A stretch of 64,000 bases of DNA from Chloroflexota bacterium (lineage in GTDB: Bacteria; Chloroflexota; Limnocylindria; Limnocylindrales; CSP1-4): the NCBI GenBank assembly GCA_947475545.1, contig CANJLL010000010.1:25327-89326 (forward strand), read 5' to 3'. Under the pieces are notes generated by a model. The model was not told the DNA's origin and did no database searches. It saw only the letters and a list, made by a program, of their open reading frames with translations. This document shows positions 15,931-26,651 of this stretch, one piece after another. Numbering within the stretch: the stretch's first letter is position 1; each line of letters starts with the position of its first letter. A program made the position numbers and the translations under genes.

Positions 15931-17088
15931 ATGGCAGGGCCGGCAATGAGCCATCCTGTGCGCATGGCCATCCTCGAACCCGCCGCCCTGATCCCGCTTG
16001 GCTGGAGTGAGCAGTTCGCCGCTGCGTTCGCGCTCCACCAGGAGGCCGCATGGGAGCCCGGGCGCGCGGTGGCCGTCCATCGCGGGGGCACGGTCGTCCG
16101 CACGGCAGGGGGCGAGGTCCTCGCGGGCCTCACGAGGCGGCTTCGCGGCCCGGGCAGCAAGGACGAGGGCCGCCCGACCGTGGGCGACTGGGTCGCGATG
16201 AACCAGCCCGCCGGGGATAGCGCCGTGATCGAGGCCGTTCTCCCCCGATCCAGCGCGCTGGTTCGCACCATCCGGACCGGCGGGCGGGGATCCAAGGTCA
16301 GCCCAAGCTCGCGCCAGGTGCTGGCCGCCAACATGGATGTCGCCTTCGTCGTGGATTCGTTCGAGTCCGGCCCCAACCTGCGCCGCCTGGAGCGCTATCT
16401 CACCCTCGCCTGGTCGAGTGACGCGCAGCCGGTCGTCGTCCTCAACAAGGCGGACCTGGTCCCGGGCGGGGAGGCGGCCGTGGCGGAGATCCTCCAGGCC
16501 GTCATGGCCATCGCACCCGGAGTGGTCGTCCTCACGAGCAGCGCGCTCTCGGGCGACGGGATCGCGGCGATCGAGGCCGTCATCGGTGCGGGCCGGACCG
16601 CTGTGGTGGTCGGCCCATCGGGGGTCGGCAAGTCCACGATCGTCAACCAGTTGCTGGGCGAGGTGCGCCAGGCGACGGGACACGTCCGGCTGGACGATGG
16701 TCGAGGGCGGCACACGACCACGATTCGCCAGCTCTTCGCCCTCCCCGGCGGCGGGCTGGTCATCGACACGCCGGGCATCCGGAGCCTTGAGCTCGCCGCG
16801 GACGCGTCGGCGATCGATCTCGCGTTCAGCGACGTGGCGGCCATCGCCGTGGGCTGCCGGTTTGCCGACTGCCAGCACGGCGAGGAGCCCGGCTGCGCGC
16901 TGCAGGCCGCCGTGCGGGAGGGTTGTCTCCCGGCCGAGCGGCTGGCCAACGCCCTGCTGCTGGAAGCGGAATCCCGCCGCCGCGACGCCGAGGAGGTGGT
17001 GGCCATCCGCGACCAGCGCCGCAAGGGTCGAACCGTTGTTCACGCCGTCCGGCAGCACTACCAGCGAGGGCCACGGGACGGCCGGTAG
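15931..17088 (+). CDS. rsgA: Ribosome small-subunit biogenesis GTPase RsgA (YjeQ)
   Basis: 385 residues from ATG 15931 behind GGAGG (15919-15923). The circularly permuted G-motif order is diagnostic: G4 NKADL comes first, then G5 TSSALS, then G1 GPSGVGKST, then G3 DTPGIRSL. The N-terminal OB-fold region (about 35-115) and the C-terminal zinc site CRFADCQHGEEPGC with a later Cys are present. RsgA helps mature the 30S subunit in a GTP-dependent way in the cytoplasm. The gene lies between two substrate-binding-protein genes and is functionally unrelated to them. Confidence 0.93.
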   Translation: MAGPAMSHPVRMAILEPAALIPLGWSEQFAAAFALHQEAAWEPGRAVAVHRGGTVVRTAGGEVLAGLTRRLRGPGSKDEGRPTVGDWVAMNQPAGDSAVIEAVLPRSSALVRTIRTGGRGSKVSPSSRQVLAANMDVAFVVDSFESGPNLRRLERYLTLAWSSDAQPVVVLNKADLVPGGEAAVAEILQAVMAIAPGVVVLTSSALSGDGIAAIEAVIGAGRTAVVVGPSGVGKSTIVNQLLGEVRQATGHVRLDDGRGRHTTTIRQLFALPGGGLVIDTPGIRSLELAADASAIDLAFSDVAAIAVGCRFADCQHGEEPGCALQAAVREGCLPAERLANALLLEAESRRRDAEEVVAIRDQRRKGRTVVHAVRQHYQRGPRDGR

Positions 17089-17172
17089 GGTCCTCGAGGG
17101 CCCGGGGGCCTTGGCCGCCCGCGTCTGAGCGCCGATCCCGGCGCGACGAGACCCGGGGCACCCCGCACGAAG

Positions 17173-17205
17173 AACGGCCGAGCCCTCGTCGAGAGCCCGG
17201 CCGTT
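17173..17205. terminator. Bidirectional hairpin between convergent rsgA and binding-protein genes
   Basis: AACGGCC (17173-17179) pairs with GGCCGTT (17199-17205), and the inner arms pair with two mismatches around a short loop. Genes on both sides point toward it. Confidence 0.55.
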
Positions 17206-17242
17206 GGGTTGTGGTGCCTGCCGGTCGTGACCGGCGGAGATG

Positions 17243-18340
17243 CTACGGGAAGGCGATCTCGTCGTTGAAGCCCATCGACTTGAGCTTGTCGAGGGGCCCG
17301 ATGTCGATCACCGACGCGATGTCAACGGCGGCGACGCCGGGGTTGATCGTGACCAGCACGTCCTTGTTGAGCTGGAAGTCCGCCGCGGTGAAGCGGAGGC
17401 CCTTGTTGCACACGATCTTGATGCACGAATCGATCGCTGCCTTGGCGTTGTCGGCCGTCAGCTGCGAGTAGTTCTGGTAGGCCGTCGCCGCGAGCGCGGG
17501 CTTGGTGAAGATGACCGCCTCCGCCTCCAGCATGGCCGCCAGGTAGCGAAGGATGGTGTTCGGGTTCTTCTTGGCGAAGTCCTTGGTGGTGGTCAGGCCG
17601 GCGATCCCGAACTTGACCGGGTTGGTGTCCAGGTCCACGAGGAGGTTGGCACCCTGCGCGATGACCTTGGCGGCGTTCACGCTCTGCACGGGCGCCGCAG
17701 CGACGGAGCCGGCGATCACGGCCGTGATCCGGTTCGCCTCGTTGCCGATGTTCTGGATCAGGATGTCGGTGGGCTTCAGGTTCAGGCGGGCCAGCGTGGC
17801 GAGCACGGCGGCGTGCGAGACGTCGCCCAGCGTCGAGATCGCGATGGCCTTGCCCTTGAGGTCGGCCGCGGTCTTCACGTCCTTGGAGCCCAGCAGCGAG
17901 TAGCTCAGGGCGGACGAGTCGAGCGCAAACGAGACCAGCGGGCTATCCGTCAGCGCGGCCGACATCGCCGTCCCGGCGCTGATGATCCCGAACTGGAGGG
18001 CGTTGGAGACCAGGCCCTTGGTGACGTCGCCGGCGCCGCCGGCCATGGAGATGACCTCGACCGTGAGGCCGTACTTCTGGAAGAGGCCCAGGTCGCGCGC
18101 CAGCGGGCTCAGGAACTGGTTGATGGCCAGGTTGTTCGACAGGCCGACCGTCAGCTTGGTCGTCTCGGCCGGCGGGAGGGCCACCGGGGTCTTGACCGCG
18201 GTCACGCTCGCGGCCGGCGAGCCGGCGGCGGACGCCGCAGCGCTGGGAGCCGTGGTGGGAGCGGGCGTGGCCGCCGAGCTGCAGGCCGCGACCGCCAGGG
18301 CCAGGGCGAGGACGGGACTGACCGTTGCGAATCTGCGCAC
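17243..18340 (-). CDS. Orphan ABC substrate-binding lipoprotein, NitT/TauT type
   Basis: 365 residues from GTG at 18340, with AGGAGG immediately upstream. The signal peptide ends in lipobox VAAC followed by SSAATPAPT, nearly the same mature start as the binding protein at 14720. The fold matches the SsuA/THI5 family: VGLSNNLAINQFLSPLARDLGLF, a SNALQFGIISAG strand and KTAADLKGKAIAIS. The C-terminal part has two Cys (DSCIKIVCNK) that could form a disulfide. No permease or ATPase accompanies it, so it may feed the transporter encoded at 13055-14667. It is divergent from gltB. Confidence 0.9.
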   Translation of the reverse strand: MRRFATVSPVLALALAVAACSSAATPAPTTAPSAAASAAGSPAASVTAVKTPVALPPAETTKLTVGLSNNLAINQFLSPLARDLGLFQKYGLTVEVISMAGGAGDVTKGLVSNALQFGIISAGTAMSAALTDSPLVSFALDSSALSYSLLGSKDVKTAADLKGKAIAISTLGDVSHAAVLATLARLNLKPTDILIQNIGNEANRITAVIAGSVAAAPVQSVNAAKVIAQGANLLVDLDTNPVKFGIAGLTTTKDFAKKNPNTILRYLAAMLEAEAVIFTKPALAATAYQNYSQLTADNAKAAIDSCIKIVCNKGLRFTAADFQLNKDVLVTINPGVAAVDIASVIDIGPLDKLKSMGFNDEIAFP

Positions 18341-18599
18341 CGAGACCTCCTGGAGCCAAGCCTTGAAAACGGGCCGGCGCACAGTATGCGTTGTCCATGG
18401 GCGCCTCACCAGACCTTGCATGAGCCGGGCGAGCCGATGTGGTACGCACCCGCGCAGCGAACAGCCCGAGTCCCGGCCCTGTGATCGCGTCGTGCGTGTA
18501 CCCGTATCGCAACCCAACGGCCTCCCGCCCGCGACGACACCGGCGGCGCCTCGTCGCCACAATTCGTGAAGAATCGGCATCAGCGGTGGGAGTCCAGGC

Positions 18600-21500
18600 A
18601 TGCCCAAGATCAGGCGAGACCCGCGTCCCGAGCAGAAGACGCTGTATGAGCCGTCGACCGAGCACGACGCCTGCGGGTTTGGGTTCGTGGCGGACATCAA
18701 GGGTCGCGGCTCCCACGCCATCGTCCGCGATGCGCTGACCGTCCTCGTCAACCTGGAGCACCGCGGCGCCAGCGGCTCCGAGGCCAACACCGGCGACGGC
18801 GCGGGGATCCTCCTGCAGGTCCCGCACGCGTTCCTGCGAACCGTCGCGGCCGAGGCCGAGGTCGTCCTGCCCGAGGGTGGCGGCTACGGCGTCGCCATGG
18901 CGTTCCTGCCGCGCGACCAGCACAGCCGGAGCGCCTGCCGCCTGCACGTCGCCAGCGTGCTCGCAGCGGAGAAGCTCAAGCTGCTGGGCTGGCGCGACGT
19001 CCCCGTGAATGACACCGGCCTGGGTGACTCGGCCAGGGCCAGCCAGCCCGTGGTGTCGATGGCGTTCATCGCCCGCCCCCGCGGCCTGGCCCGTGACCAG
19101 GACGGGGACCTGGCCTTCGACCGCCGGCTGTACGTCGCCCGCCGCCTGATCGAGAAGGCCGTGACGCGCAGCGCGCTCCCCGGTCGCGCCGACTTCTACG
19201 TCCCGTCGATGAGCTGCCGGACCGTGGTCTACAAGGGGATGCTCAACGCGTCCCAGCTGCTGACCTTCTACCCGGACCTGCTCGACGAGCGGCTGGTCAG
19301 CGCCATCGCCCTCGTCCACTCGCGCTTCTCCACCAACACCTTCCCGTCGTGGGCCCGCGCCCATCCGTACCGCTACATCTCCCACAATGGCGAGATCAAC
19401 ACGCTGCGCGGCAACGTCAACTGGATGTTCGCGCGGCAGTCGGCGCTCCGATCGTCGCTCTTCAAGGACGACCTGCAGAAGATCCTGCCGGCCATCGACG
19501 TGGACGGGTCGGACACCGGGATCTTCGACAACGTGCTGGAGCTGCTCCACCTGTCGGGGCGCTCGCTCGCGCACGTCATGATGATGATGGTGCCCGAGCC
19601 GTGGAGCCGCGACCCCGACATGTCGCCGGAGCGCCGCGCGTTCTACCAGTACCACTCGTGCCTGATGGAGCCGTGGGATGGCCCGGCCTCCCTGGCCTTC
19701 AGCGACGGCGTGCGGGTCGGCGCCACCCTGGACCGCAACGGGCTGCGCCCCGGGCGCTACTGGGTGACGAAGGACGACCGCGTCGTGATGGCGTCTGAAT
19801 CGGGCGTGCTCGACATCCCGGCCGCCGACATCGTGGCCAAGGGTCGCCTCCGTCCCGGCCGGATGCTCCTGGTCGACACGGAGCTGGGCCGGATCGTCGA
19901 GGACGACGAGCTCAAGGACGCGATGGCGGCGGCGCAGCCGTACGGGGCCTTCGTCGCCAACTCGCTGGTCCGGCTGGAGGCGCTCCCCAAGCCCACCCAC
20001 GTCATCGAGCCCGACCACGAGACGGTCCTGCGCCGCCAGCAGGTCTTCGGCTACACCGCCGAGGACGTCCACATCATCATCGACTCGATGGCGGTGGACG
20101 GCGCGGACCCCGTGGGCTCCATGGGCAACGACGCCCCCCTGGCGGTCCTCTCCGAGCGGCCACAGCTGCTGTATGGCTACTTCAAGCAGCTCTTTGCGCA
20201 GGTCACCAACCCGCCGGTGGACGCGATCCGCGAAGAGATCATCATGGCCACCGAACGGTCCATCGGGCCGGAGGACAACCTCCTGGAGCCCGGACCCGAC
20301 GCGGCCCACCAGCTGGCCCTCCCCTCCCCGGTCCTGTCCAACGCCGAGCTGGAGCAGATCCGCGCCCTGGACGGCGGCCCGCTCTCGCACGGCTTCAAGA
20401 CCATCACCCTGCCCATCCTGTTCAAGGCGGCCGAAGACGGGGCCGGCCTGCGACGGGCCATCGAGGAGCTCCGCTCGCGCGCCTCCGAGGCCATCGCCGA
20501 GGGCTACAACCAGATCATCCTGTCGGACCGCGGCCACAACGAGACGGACGCTCCCATCCCGGCGCTGCTGGCCGTCTCGTCCGTCCACCACCACCTGGTC
20601 CGCGCCGGCACGCGGGGCCGGGCCGGGATCGTGGTGGAGTCGGGCGAGCCGCGCGAGGCACACCATTTCTGCCTGCTCATCGGCTACGGCGCCAGCGCCA
20701 TCAACCCGTACCTGGCCTTCGAGACCATCGACGACCAGGTCCGCCTGGGCGTCATCCCGGGGCCAACCTACGAGGCCGAGAAGCGCTACCGGAAGGCGCT
20801 CCTGAAGGGCGTCATCAAGGCCATCTCGCGGATGGGGATCTCCACCGTCCACAGCTACCACGGCGCCCAGGTCTTCGAGGCCATCGGGCTCAACCGCGAC
20901 TTCGTGGACGAGTACTTCACCTGGACGCCCACCCGGATCGGCGGGATCGGGATCGAGGTGGTGAGCAAGGAGATCAAGCTCCGCCAGGACCGGGCGTACC
21001 CCACCAACCGGCCGCAGGTCCACGAGACGCTCGCCACTGGCGGCCAGTATCACTGGCGCGCGGACGGCGAGTACCACCTGTTCAACCCGCTGTCAGTCAC
21101 GCTCCTCCAGCAGGCTGTCCGAGGCGGCGATTACCACAAGTTCAAGGACTACACGTCGATGATCGACGACCAGTCCGTCCGGCTGAACACCATCCGCGGG
21201 ATGCTGGAGCTGGCCCCGGCGCTCAAGGCCGTGCCCATCGACGAGGTGGAGCCGGTCGAATCCATCGTCCGTCGGTTCAAGACGGGGGCGATGAGCTACG
21301 GCTCCATCTCGCAGGAGGCCCACGAGGCGCTGGCCATCGCGATGAACCGCCTCGGCGGCAAGTCGAACACCGGCGAGGGTGGCGAGGACCCGGCGCGCTA
21401 CCAGCCGATGGACAACGGCGACTCCACGAACAGCGCCATCAAGCAGGTCGCCAGCGGCCGGTTCGGTGTCACCAGCGAGTACCTGGTCCAGGCCCGCGAG

Positions 21501-23231
21501 CTCCAGATCAAGATGGCCCAGGGGGCCAAGCCCGGCGAGGGCGGCCAGCTGCCCGGCTCCAAGGTCTACCCGTGGATCGCCAAGGTGCGCCACTCCACCC
21601 CGGGCGTGGGGCTCATCAGCCCGCCCCCGCACCATGACATCTACTCCATCGAGGACCTCGCTGAGCTGATCCACGACCTGAAGAACGCCAACCACCACGC
21701 GCGCATCAGCGTCAAGCTGGTGGCCGAGGTGGGCGTGGGGACGGTCGCCGCCGGCGTGGCCAAGGCGCACGCGGACGTGGTGCTCATCTCCGGGCACGAC
21801 GGCGGCACGGGCGCCTCGCCGCTGACCTCCATCAAGCACGCGGGAATCCCGTGGGAGATGGGCCTGTCCGAGGCGCACCAGGTCCTGGTCATGAACGACC
21901 TGCGCTCCCGGATCACCGTCGAAGTGGACGGCCAGCTCAAGACGGGCCGGGACGTCGTGATCGGCGCCCTGCTGGGCGCGGAGGAGTTTGGCTTCGCGAC
22001 GGCGCCGCTCGTCTCGCTGGGCTGCATCATGATGCGGGCCTGCCACCTGAACACGTGCCCGGTGGGCGTGGCGACCCAGAGTCCCGAGTTGCGCAAGCGC
22101 TTCACCGGCGACCCGCAGCACGTCGTCAACTTCATGACGTTCATCGCCCGCGAGGTGCGCGAGCACATGGCCCGGATGGGCTTCCGGACCATGGACGAGA
22201 TGGTCGGCCGCTCGGACCGCCTCCAGATCCGCCCCGCCGCAGAGCACTGGAAGGCGCGCCACCTCAACCTCAGCCGGATCGTGGCCCAGCCCGAGGTGCC
22301 CGCGCACTACGGCCGCCGGCGGACCATCCCCCAGGAGCACGGCGTGGAGGCATCGATGGATGCCATCACCCTGCTCGACCTGTGCGCCCCGGCCCTGACC
22401 GAGGGCCTGGCCGTCCGCGCCACGCTCCCCATCCGCAACGTCAACCGCGTGGTCGGCACCATGCTGGGCTCCGAGGTGACCCGGCGCTGGGGGCCCGGCG
22501 GGCTGCCTGATGACACCATCCACCTCCATTTCCAGGGCACGGCCGGGCAGAGCTTCGGCTCATTCATGCCCCGCGGCATCACCCTGGAGCTGGAGGGCGA
22601 CGCCAACGACTACCTGGGCAAGGGACTGTCGGGTGGGCGGATCGTGGTCTACCCGCCAACGGACTCACCCTTCGTGGCACACGAGAACGTCATCGCGGGC
22701 AACGTGATCCTGTACGGGGCCACCGATGGCGAGGTCTTCATCCGGGGCGTGGTGGGCGAGCGGTTCGCCGTCCGGAACTCCGGCGGCGTCGCGGTGGTGG
22801 AGGGCGTGGGCGACCACGGCTGCGAGTACATGACCGGCGGCCGCGTGGTGGTCCTGGGCAGGACGGGTCGCAACTTCGCGGCCGGCATGTCCGGCGGCAT
22901 CGCGTGGGTGTACGACGAGGACGGCACGTTCAAGTCGCGCTGCAACACCGAGCTGGTGGGCCTGGAAGGGCTGACCGACCCGGCCGAGACCGCCGAGGTC
23001 CGGACGCTCATCGAGCGCCACCGGGATCTCACGGGCAGCACCCGGGCGGCCGAGGTCCTGGCCGACTGGGGCGCCAGCCTGGCCCGCTTCGTGCGCGTGA
23101 TCCCCGACGACTACCGGCGGATGCTGGAGGCCCAGGCCCGCATGCGGGCGCAGGGCATGACCGAAGAAGAGGCGCAGCTGGCCGCGTTCGAAGAGAACGA
23201 ACGATCGCCCGCTCGCGTGGGAGGCTCCTGA
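18600..23231 (+). CDS. gltB: Glutamate synthase (NADPH/ferredoxin), large subunit
   Basis: 1543 residues, full length for the family. After a 24-residue propeptide comes the nucleophile Cys in [11 protein letters not shown], which starts the class II glutaminase domain (about 25-430). The central and FMN-binding synthase domains follow, with [13 protein letters not shown] and [23 protein letters not shown] and the 3Fe-4S ligands in [16 protein letters not shown]. The GXGXG beta-helix domain closes the protein (about 1240-1500). The enzyme makes two glutamates from glutamine and 2-oxoglutarate and works with the small subunit encoded next. A GGGAG precedes ATG 18600. Confidence 0.97.
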   Translation: MPKIRRDPRPEQKTLYEPSTEHDACGFGFVADIKGRGSHAIVRDALTVLVNLEHRGASGSEANTGDGAGILLQVPHAFLRTVAAEAEVVLPEGGGYGVAMAFLPRDQHSRSACRLHVASVLAAEKLKLLGWRDVPVNDTGLGDSARASQPVVSMAFIARPRGLARDQDGDLAFDRRLYVARRLIEKAVTRSALPGRADFYVPSMSCRTVVYKGMLNASQLLTFYPDLLDERLVSAIALVHSRFSTNTFPSWARAHPYRYISHNGEINTLRGNVNWMFARQSALRSSLFKDDLQKILPAIDVDGSDTGIFDNVLELLHLSGRSLAHVMMMMVPEPWSRDPDMSPERRAFYQYHSCLMEPWDGPASLAFSDGVRVGATLDRNGLRPGRYWVTKDDRVVMASESGVLDIPAADIVAKGRLRPGRMLLVDTELGRIVEDDELKDAMAAAQPYGAFVANSLVRLEALPKPTHVIEPDHETVLRRQQVFGYTAEDVHIIIDSMAVDGADPVGSMGNDAPLAVLSERPQLLYGYFKQLFAQVTNPPVDAIREEIIMATERSIGPEDNLLEPGPDAAHQLALPSPVLSNAELEQIRALDGGPLSHGFKTITLPILFKAAEDGAGLRRAIEELRSRASEAIAEGYNQIILSDRGHNETDAPIPALLAVSSVHHHLVRAGTRGRAGIVVESGEPREAHHFCLLIGYGASAINPYLAFETIDDQVRLGVIPGPTYEAEKRYRKALLKGVIKAISRMGISTVHSYHGAQVFEAIGLNRDFVDEYFTWTPTRIGGIGIEVVSKEIKLRQDRAYPTNRPQVHETLATGGQYHWRADGEYHLFNPLSVTLLQQAVRGGDYHKFKDYTSMIDDQSVRLNTIRGMLELAPALKAVPIDEVEPVESIVRRFKTGAMSYGSISQEAHEALAIAMNRLGGKSNTGEGGEDPARYQPMDNGDSTNSAIKQVASGRFGVTSEYLVQARELQIKMAQGAKPGEGGQLPGSKVYPWIAKVRHSTPGVGLISPPPHHDIYSIEDLAELIHDLKNANHHARISVKLVAEVGVGTVAAGVAKAHADVVLISGHDGGTGASPLTSIKHAGIPWEMGLSEAHQVLVMNDLRSRITVEVDGQLKTGRDVVIGALLGAEEFGFATAPLVSLGCIMMRACHLNTCPVGVATQSPELRKRFTGDPQHVVNFMTFIAREVREHMARMGFRTMDEMVGRSDRLQIRPAAEHWKARHLNLSRIVAQPEVPAHYGRRRTIPQEHGVEASMDAITLLDLCAPALTEGLAVRATLPIRNVNRVVGTMLGSEVTRRWGPGGLPDDTIHLHFQGTAGQSFGSFMPRGITLELEGDANDYLGKGLSGGRIVVYPPTDSPFVAHENVIAGNVILYGATDGEVFIRGVVGERFAVRNSGGVAVVEGVGDHGCEYMTGGRVVVLGRTGRNFAAGMSGGIAWVYDEDGTFKSRCNTELVGLEGLTDPAETAEVRTLIERHRDLTGSTRAAEVLADWGASLARFVRVIPDDYRRMLEAQARMRAQGMTEEEAQLAAFEENERSPARVGGS

Positions 23232-24712
23232 TGGGCAAGCCCACCGGCTTCCTGGAATGGTCCCGCCAGCCGGCGGCCAACCGGCCGCCGCTCGAGCGGA
23301 TCAAGGACTGGAACGAGGACCCGCACCACCTCCCGCAGCTGGAGATGGTCCAGCAGGCCGGGCGCTGCATGGATTGCGGCGTGCCGTACTGCCACACGGG
23401 CCAGCTCATCAGCGGCATGGCGGCCGGCTGCCCCATCAACAACCTGATCCCGGAGTGGAACGACCTGGTCTACCGGGGCCAGTGGAAGGAGGCGATCGTC
23501 CGCCTCCACGCCACCAACAACTTCCCAGAGTTCACCGGCCGCGTCTGCCCCGCCCCGTGCGAGGGTTCGTGCACGGTTGGCCTGAACGGCTCGCCGGTGA
23601 CCATCAAGGCCATCGAGGCGGAGATCGCCGACCGGGCGTGGGAGAGCGGCTGGATCACGCCCCGGCCGCCCACCATCCGGACCGGCAGGCGGGTGGCGGT
23701 CATCGGCAGCGGGCCGTCCGGGCTCGCCTGCGCCGACCAGCTCAACCAGGCCGGACACCTCGTCACCGTCTACGAGCGGGCCGGCCGAATCGGCGGCCTG
23801 CTGATGTACGGCATCCCCAACATGAAGCTCGACAAGGACGTGGTGGAGCGCCGGACGCGGCTGATGGCCGAGGAGGGCGTCTCGTTCGTCACCGGCGTCA
23901 CGGTGGGCGCCGACGTCACGGCGCAGGAGCTCCACAACGAGTTCGACGCCGTGGTGCTGGCCACGGGGGCCACCGCGGCACGCGACCTGCTGGTCCCGGG
24001 CCGGGAGCTGGCGGGCATCCACCTGGCCATGAGCTTCCTGCGCGGCAATACGCGGCGGCTGCTGGACGGTGGCGCGTCGGCGGAGGCGCCGATCGACGCC
24101 CGGGGCAAGCACGTCGTGGTCATCGGCGGCGGCGACACGGGCACGGACTGCGTGGGCACGAGCATCCGGCAGGGCGCGCTCAGCGTCCGCCAGCTGGAGA
24201 TCATGCCCCGACCCCCGGAGGAGCGCGCCGCGGACAACCCGTGGCCGGAGTGGCCCAAGGTCTACAAGCTGGACTACGGCCAGGAGGAAGCCCGCGCGCT
24301 GTGGGGCGAGGACCCGCGCCGGTACCTGACCACCACGCGGCGGTTCATCGGCCGCAGCGAGCACGTCACGGGCATCGAGATCTGCGACGTGGCCTGGGGC
24401 AAGGGCGCCGACGGCCGCTTCGAGATGCGCGAGGTCGCGGGCAGCACCCAGGTGATTCCCGCGGACCTGGTCCTGCTGGCGATGGGCTTCCTGGGCCCGG
24501 AGCAGGCGCTGCCCAAGCAGTTCGGTTGCGACCTGGATCCGCGAGGGAACATCCGGGCCGGCGTCGACAAGATGACGTCGGTCCCCGGGGTCTTCACGGC
24601 GGGCGATGCGACGCGCGGCCAGTCGCTGGTGGTCTGGGCGATCAAGGAGGGCCGCCAGGCGGCCCACGGGGTCGACAAGTACCTAATGCGCGAGAGCATC
24701 CTCCCCGAATAG
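23231..24712 (+). CDS. gltD: Glutamate synthase, small (NADPH-oxidising) subunit
   Basis: 493 residues; ATG 23231 overlaps the gltB stop by one base (TGATG), so translation is coupled. The N-terminal Cys-rich part binds two 4Fe-4S clusters (CMDCGVPYC, GCPINNLIPEWNDL, RVCPAPCEGSC). An FAD-binding VIGSGPSGLACA and an NADPH-binding VIGGGDTGTDCV follow, and FTAGDATRGQSLVVWAI near the end contacts FAD. It passes electrons from NADPH to the large subunit. Its last 30 bases overlap the end of the convergent downstream gene. Confidence 0.97.
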   Translation: MGKPTGFLEWSRQPAANRPPLERIKDWNEDPHHLPQLEMVQQAGRCMDCGVPYCHTGQLISGMAAGCPINNLIPEWNDLVYRGQWKEAIVRLHATNNFPEFTGRVCPAPCEGSCTVGLNGSPVTIKAIEAEIADRAWESGWITPRPPTIRTGRRVAVIGSGPSGLACADQLNQAGHLVTVYERAGRIGGLLMYGIPNMKLDKDVVERRTRLMAEEGVSFVTGVTVGADVTAQELHNEFDAVVLATGATAARDLLVPGRELAGIHLAMSFLRGNTRRLLDGGASAEAPIDARGKHVVVIGGGDTGTDCVGTSIRQGALSVRQLEIMPRPPEERAADNPWPEWPKVYKLDYGQEEARALWGEDPRRYLTTTRRFIGRSEHVTGIEICDVAWGKGADGRFEMREVAGSTQVIPADLVLLAMGFLGPEQALPKQFGCDLDPRGNIRAGVDKMTSVPGVFTAGDATRGQSLVVWAIKEGRQAAHGVDKYLMRESILPE

Positions 24713-25270
24713 CAGGCCAGGCCGCTCAGGCGGCGGCCTGCGTGGTTCCGGCAGCCTGCGTGGTTGGCTACTGCGTGCCCTGGCCGACGCGCTGACCGCC
24801 GCAAGGGCGCGGTCGGCGATCGCACGGGCCTCGTCGCGGCCGGGCATCTCGGAGTCCGTGTCCAGCTGGAGTTTGCGCGTCGGCGTGTGGATTCGGATCC
24901 GCAGGTAGTGCTGGTCGATCTCGTTCTTCTCGCGCTCCTCGCGGTCAATCTCGCGCTTGCGGACCTCCGCCAGCGCGATGGACTCGTTGCCGTGCATCTC
25001 CGCCACGATCGCGTCCGGATCCTTGGCGAGGTACCGCTCGGCGACCGTGAAGCCCGCCTTGATCTGGGCGCCGCATTGGCCAAAGAACCCCTTGCCTTCG
25101 GCCTTTGCCTCTTGCCGCGCCTCGTTGATCGCTGCGGTCACGATGCCATTGGTGAGCTCCGCCAGGATGATCCGGCGGCTGGTGAACACGACCGTGTATG
25201 CCTTGCTGGAGAAGAGCCCCGTCTTCATCCTGGCCACGGGGATGTAGCCGATAACCTGCTCGCCGTCCAC
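24683..25270 (-). CDS. PH-like domain protein of unknown function
   Basis: 195 residues from GTG at 25270, preceded by ACGGAGG. The first 55 residues (IGYIPVARMKTGLFSSKAYTVVFTSRRIILAEL) look like a bacterial PH/GRAM-like domain, in which VFTSRRIIL is a typical strand. A charged, probably helical middle (about residues 80-115, rich in Glu/Arg) follows and then a proline/arginine-rich tail. Similar proteins are common in Chloroflexota and Actinomycetota with no assigned role. No membrane helix is present. The 3' end overlaps gltD antisense by 30 bp. Confidence 0.65.
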   Translation of the reverse strand: MDGEQVIGYIPVARMKTGLFSSKAYTVVFTSRRIILAELTNGIVTAAINEARQEAKAEGKGFFGQCGAQIKAGFTVAERYLAKDPDAIVAEMHGNESIALAEVRKREIDREEREKNEIDQHYLRIRIHTPTRKLQLDTDSEMPGRDEARAIADRALAAVSASARARSSQPRRLPEPRRPPPERPGLLFGEDALAH

Positions 25271-25482
25271 GCCGTGCCTCCGTCTGACAGAGTGCCGCAC
25301 CGGTTGGTCGTGGGACGCGATGCGTGCCGGGACGACGTCGCCGCCCCGGGCTTCATGCTGTCAGCATCCATTGGTGACTGACCCCGGGACAGGGCCGGCT
25401 TTCCCGAACTGGGCCGCCACCCGGCCGGCAAGCCGGTGCGGTCGCGGCAGGAGCGCCGTCGCGTTCGCCGACCTTCGGTCGT

Positions 25483-25566
25483 GCGTCAGCGCCCGGCGGT
25501 CTCGCGTCAGCGCCCGGTGGTCTCGCGTCAGCGCCCGGCGGTCTCGCGTCAGCGCCCGGCGGTCTC
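25483..25566. repeat. Four tandem 21-bp repeats covering and following the stop of the LLM gene
   Basis: The unit GCGTCAGCGCCCGGCGGTCTC is present four times (25483, 25504, 25525, 25546) with one substitution in copy two. The stop codon of the minus-strand LLM gene (25549-25551) lies in the copy nearest the gene, so the repeat is a multiplied copy of the gene's last six sense codons plus stop. 21 is a multiple of three, so every copy holds the same in-frame TGA. Confidence 0.9.
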
Positions 25567-26514
25567 GCGCAGGGCCGCCGCCAGCTCGCGGTAGGCGGCC
25601 TCGCCCGGGTCGGCCGTCGAATCGGTGCGGATCATGAGCCCCACCTGGTCGGCGCCGGCGTCGAGGTGCGCCCGGGTGCGGCGGACCAGCGCGTCCACGT
25701 CGCCCCAGGCGACCAGGGCATCGATGAGCCGGTCGCTCCCCTGCCCGGCCAGGTCCGCATCCCCAAACCCAAAGCGCGCCAGGTTGGCCCGGTGATGCGG
25801 CATGGTCAGGTAGTGGACGGCGAACGACCGTGCGATCCGGCGCGCGCGATCCGCGTCCGTGGTCAGCACCATCGGCTGCGCGATCCCCAGCCAGGGCGTC
25901 GCGCCCATGACGCTGCGCGCGAAGGCGGTGTGCTCCACGGGGGCGAAGAACGGGTGGGCGCCGTCGGTGCGCTCGGCGGCCAGCTCCAGCATCCGCTGAT
26001 TGATGGCGGCCAGGACCAGCGGGACCGGGCGGGTGGGCGCAGGCCCCGCGTACGGCGCGGCGGCCATGCCGTCCAGGTAGGCGCGCATGGTCGCAACGGG
26101 CTTCCCATACGTCCCGCCGCGCAGCGTCACGGTCCGCTCCGAGCTGACGCCCAGCCCCAGGACGAACCGCCCGGGGTAGGCCTCGCCGAGGGCGCGGGCG
26201 CCGTTGGCCATGGCCATGGGGTCGCGGGCATAGATGTTGGCGATCCCGGTCCCGACGGCCATCCGGGCGTCCGCGGCCAGGACCAGGCCGGCATGGGCGA
26301 AGACCTCTCGGCTCCCCATGACCTCCGGGATCCAGGCCATCGGGAGGCCCAGGTCCGCGAGCATGGCGACGAACCGTCGCGCGCCATCGGCAGGCAGGAA
26401 CTGGAGGCCCCAGGTCCAGGCCGCGACCGGACCAGCGGAGGCGGCCAGCTCGCGTCCCCCGACGCCCAGCCCGGAGATTCCCGACACGCCAGCACCTCGG
26501 TCCAACCCGCTCAC
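25549..26514 (-). CDS. LLM-class oxidoreductase, probably F420-dependent
   Basis: 321 residues from GTG at 26514. It has the luciferase-like TIM-barrel pattern: WTWGLQFLPADGARRFVAMLADLGLPMAWIPE at the N-terminus, GTGIANIYARDPMAMANGA, GRFVLGLGVSS and a C-terminal QVGLMIRTDS strand. The short length and motif spacing fit the F420-dependent subfamilies of Actinomycetota and Chloroflexota. The substrate is unknown. Its final codons ETAGR-stop are repeated three more times downstream. No partner gene is adjacent on the same strand. Confidence 0.85.
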   Translation of the reverse strand: MSGLDRGAGVSGISGLGVGGRELAASAGPVAAWTWGLQFLPADGARRFVAMLADLGLPMAWIPEVMGSREVFAHAGLVLAADARMAVGTGIANIYARDPMAMANGARALGEAYPGRFVLGLGVSSERTVTLRGGTYGKPVATMRAYLDGMAAAPYAGPAPTRPVPLVLAAINQRMLELAAERTDGAHPFFAPVEHTAFARSVMGATPWLGIAQPMVLTTDADRARRIARSFAVHYLTMPHHRANLARFGFGDADLAGQGSDRLIDALVAWGDVDALVRRTRAHLDAGADQVGLMIRTDSTADPGEAAYRELAAALRETAGR

Positions 26515-26651
26515 ACAAGAAGGATAGCGACCGGGGTCATCCCGCCGGGCCGGACCAGGCCTACCTTGCAGCCGGCGAAGGGGCCATTGCTCCCGACCAT
26601 CGGATTGCTAGACTTGCGGTCGCGCGGGGTCGCGCCGTGCCGGTTGGGTGA

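Noticed and set aside
17943..21077. A 1044-codon open frame on the minus strand opposite gltB
   Set aside because: It is antisense to the strongly conserved gltB and its product is Arg/Gly/Val/Asp-rich with no motif, as expected for a GC-rich mirror frame.
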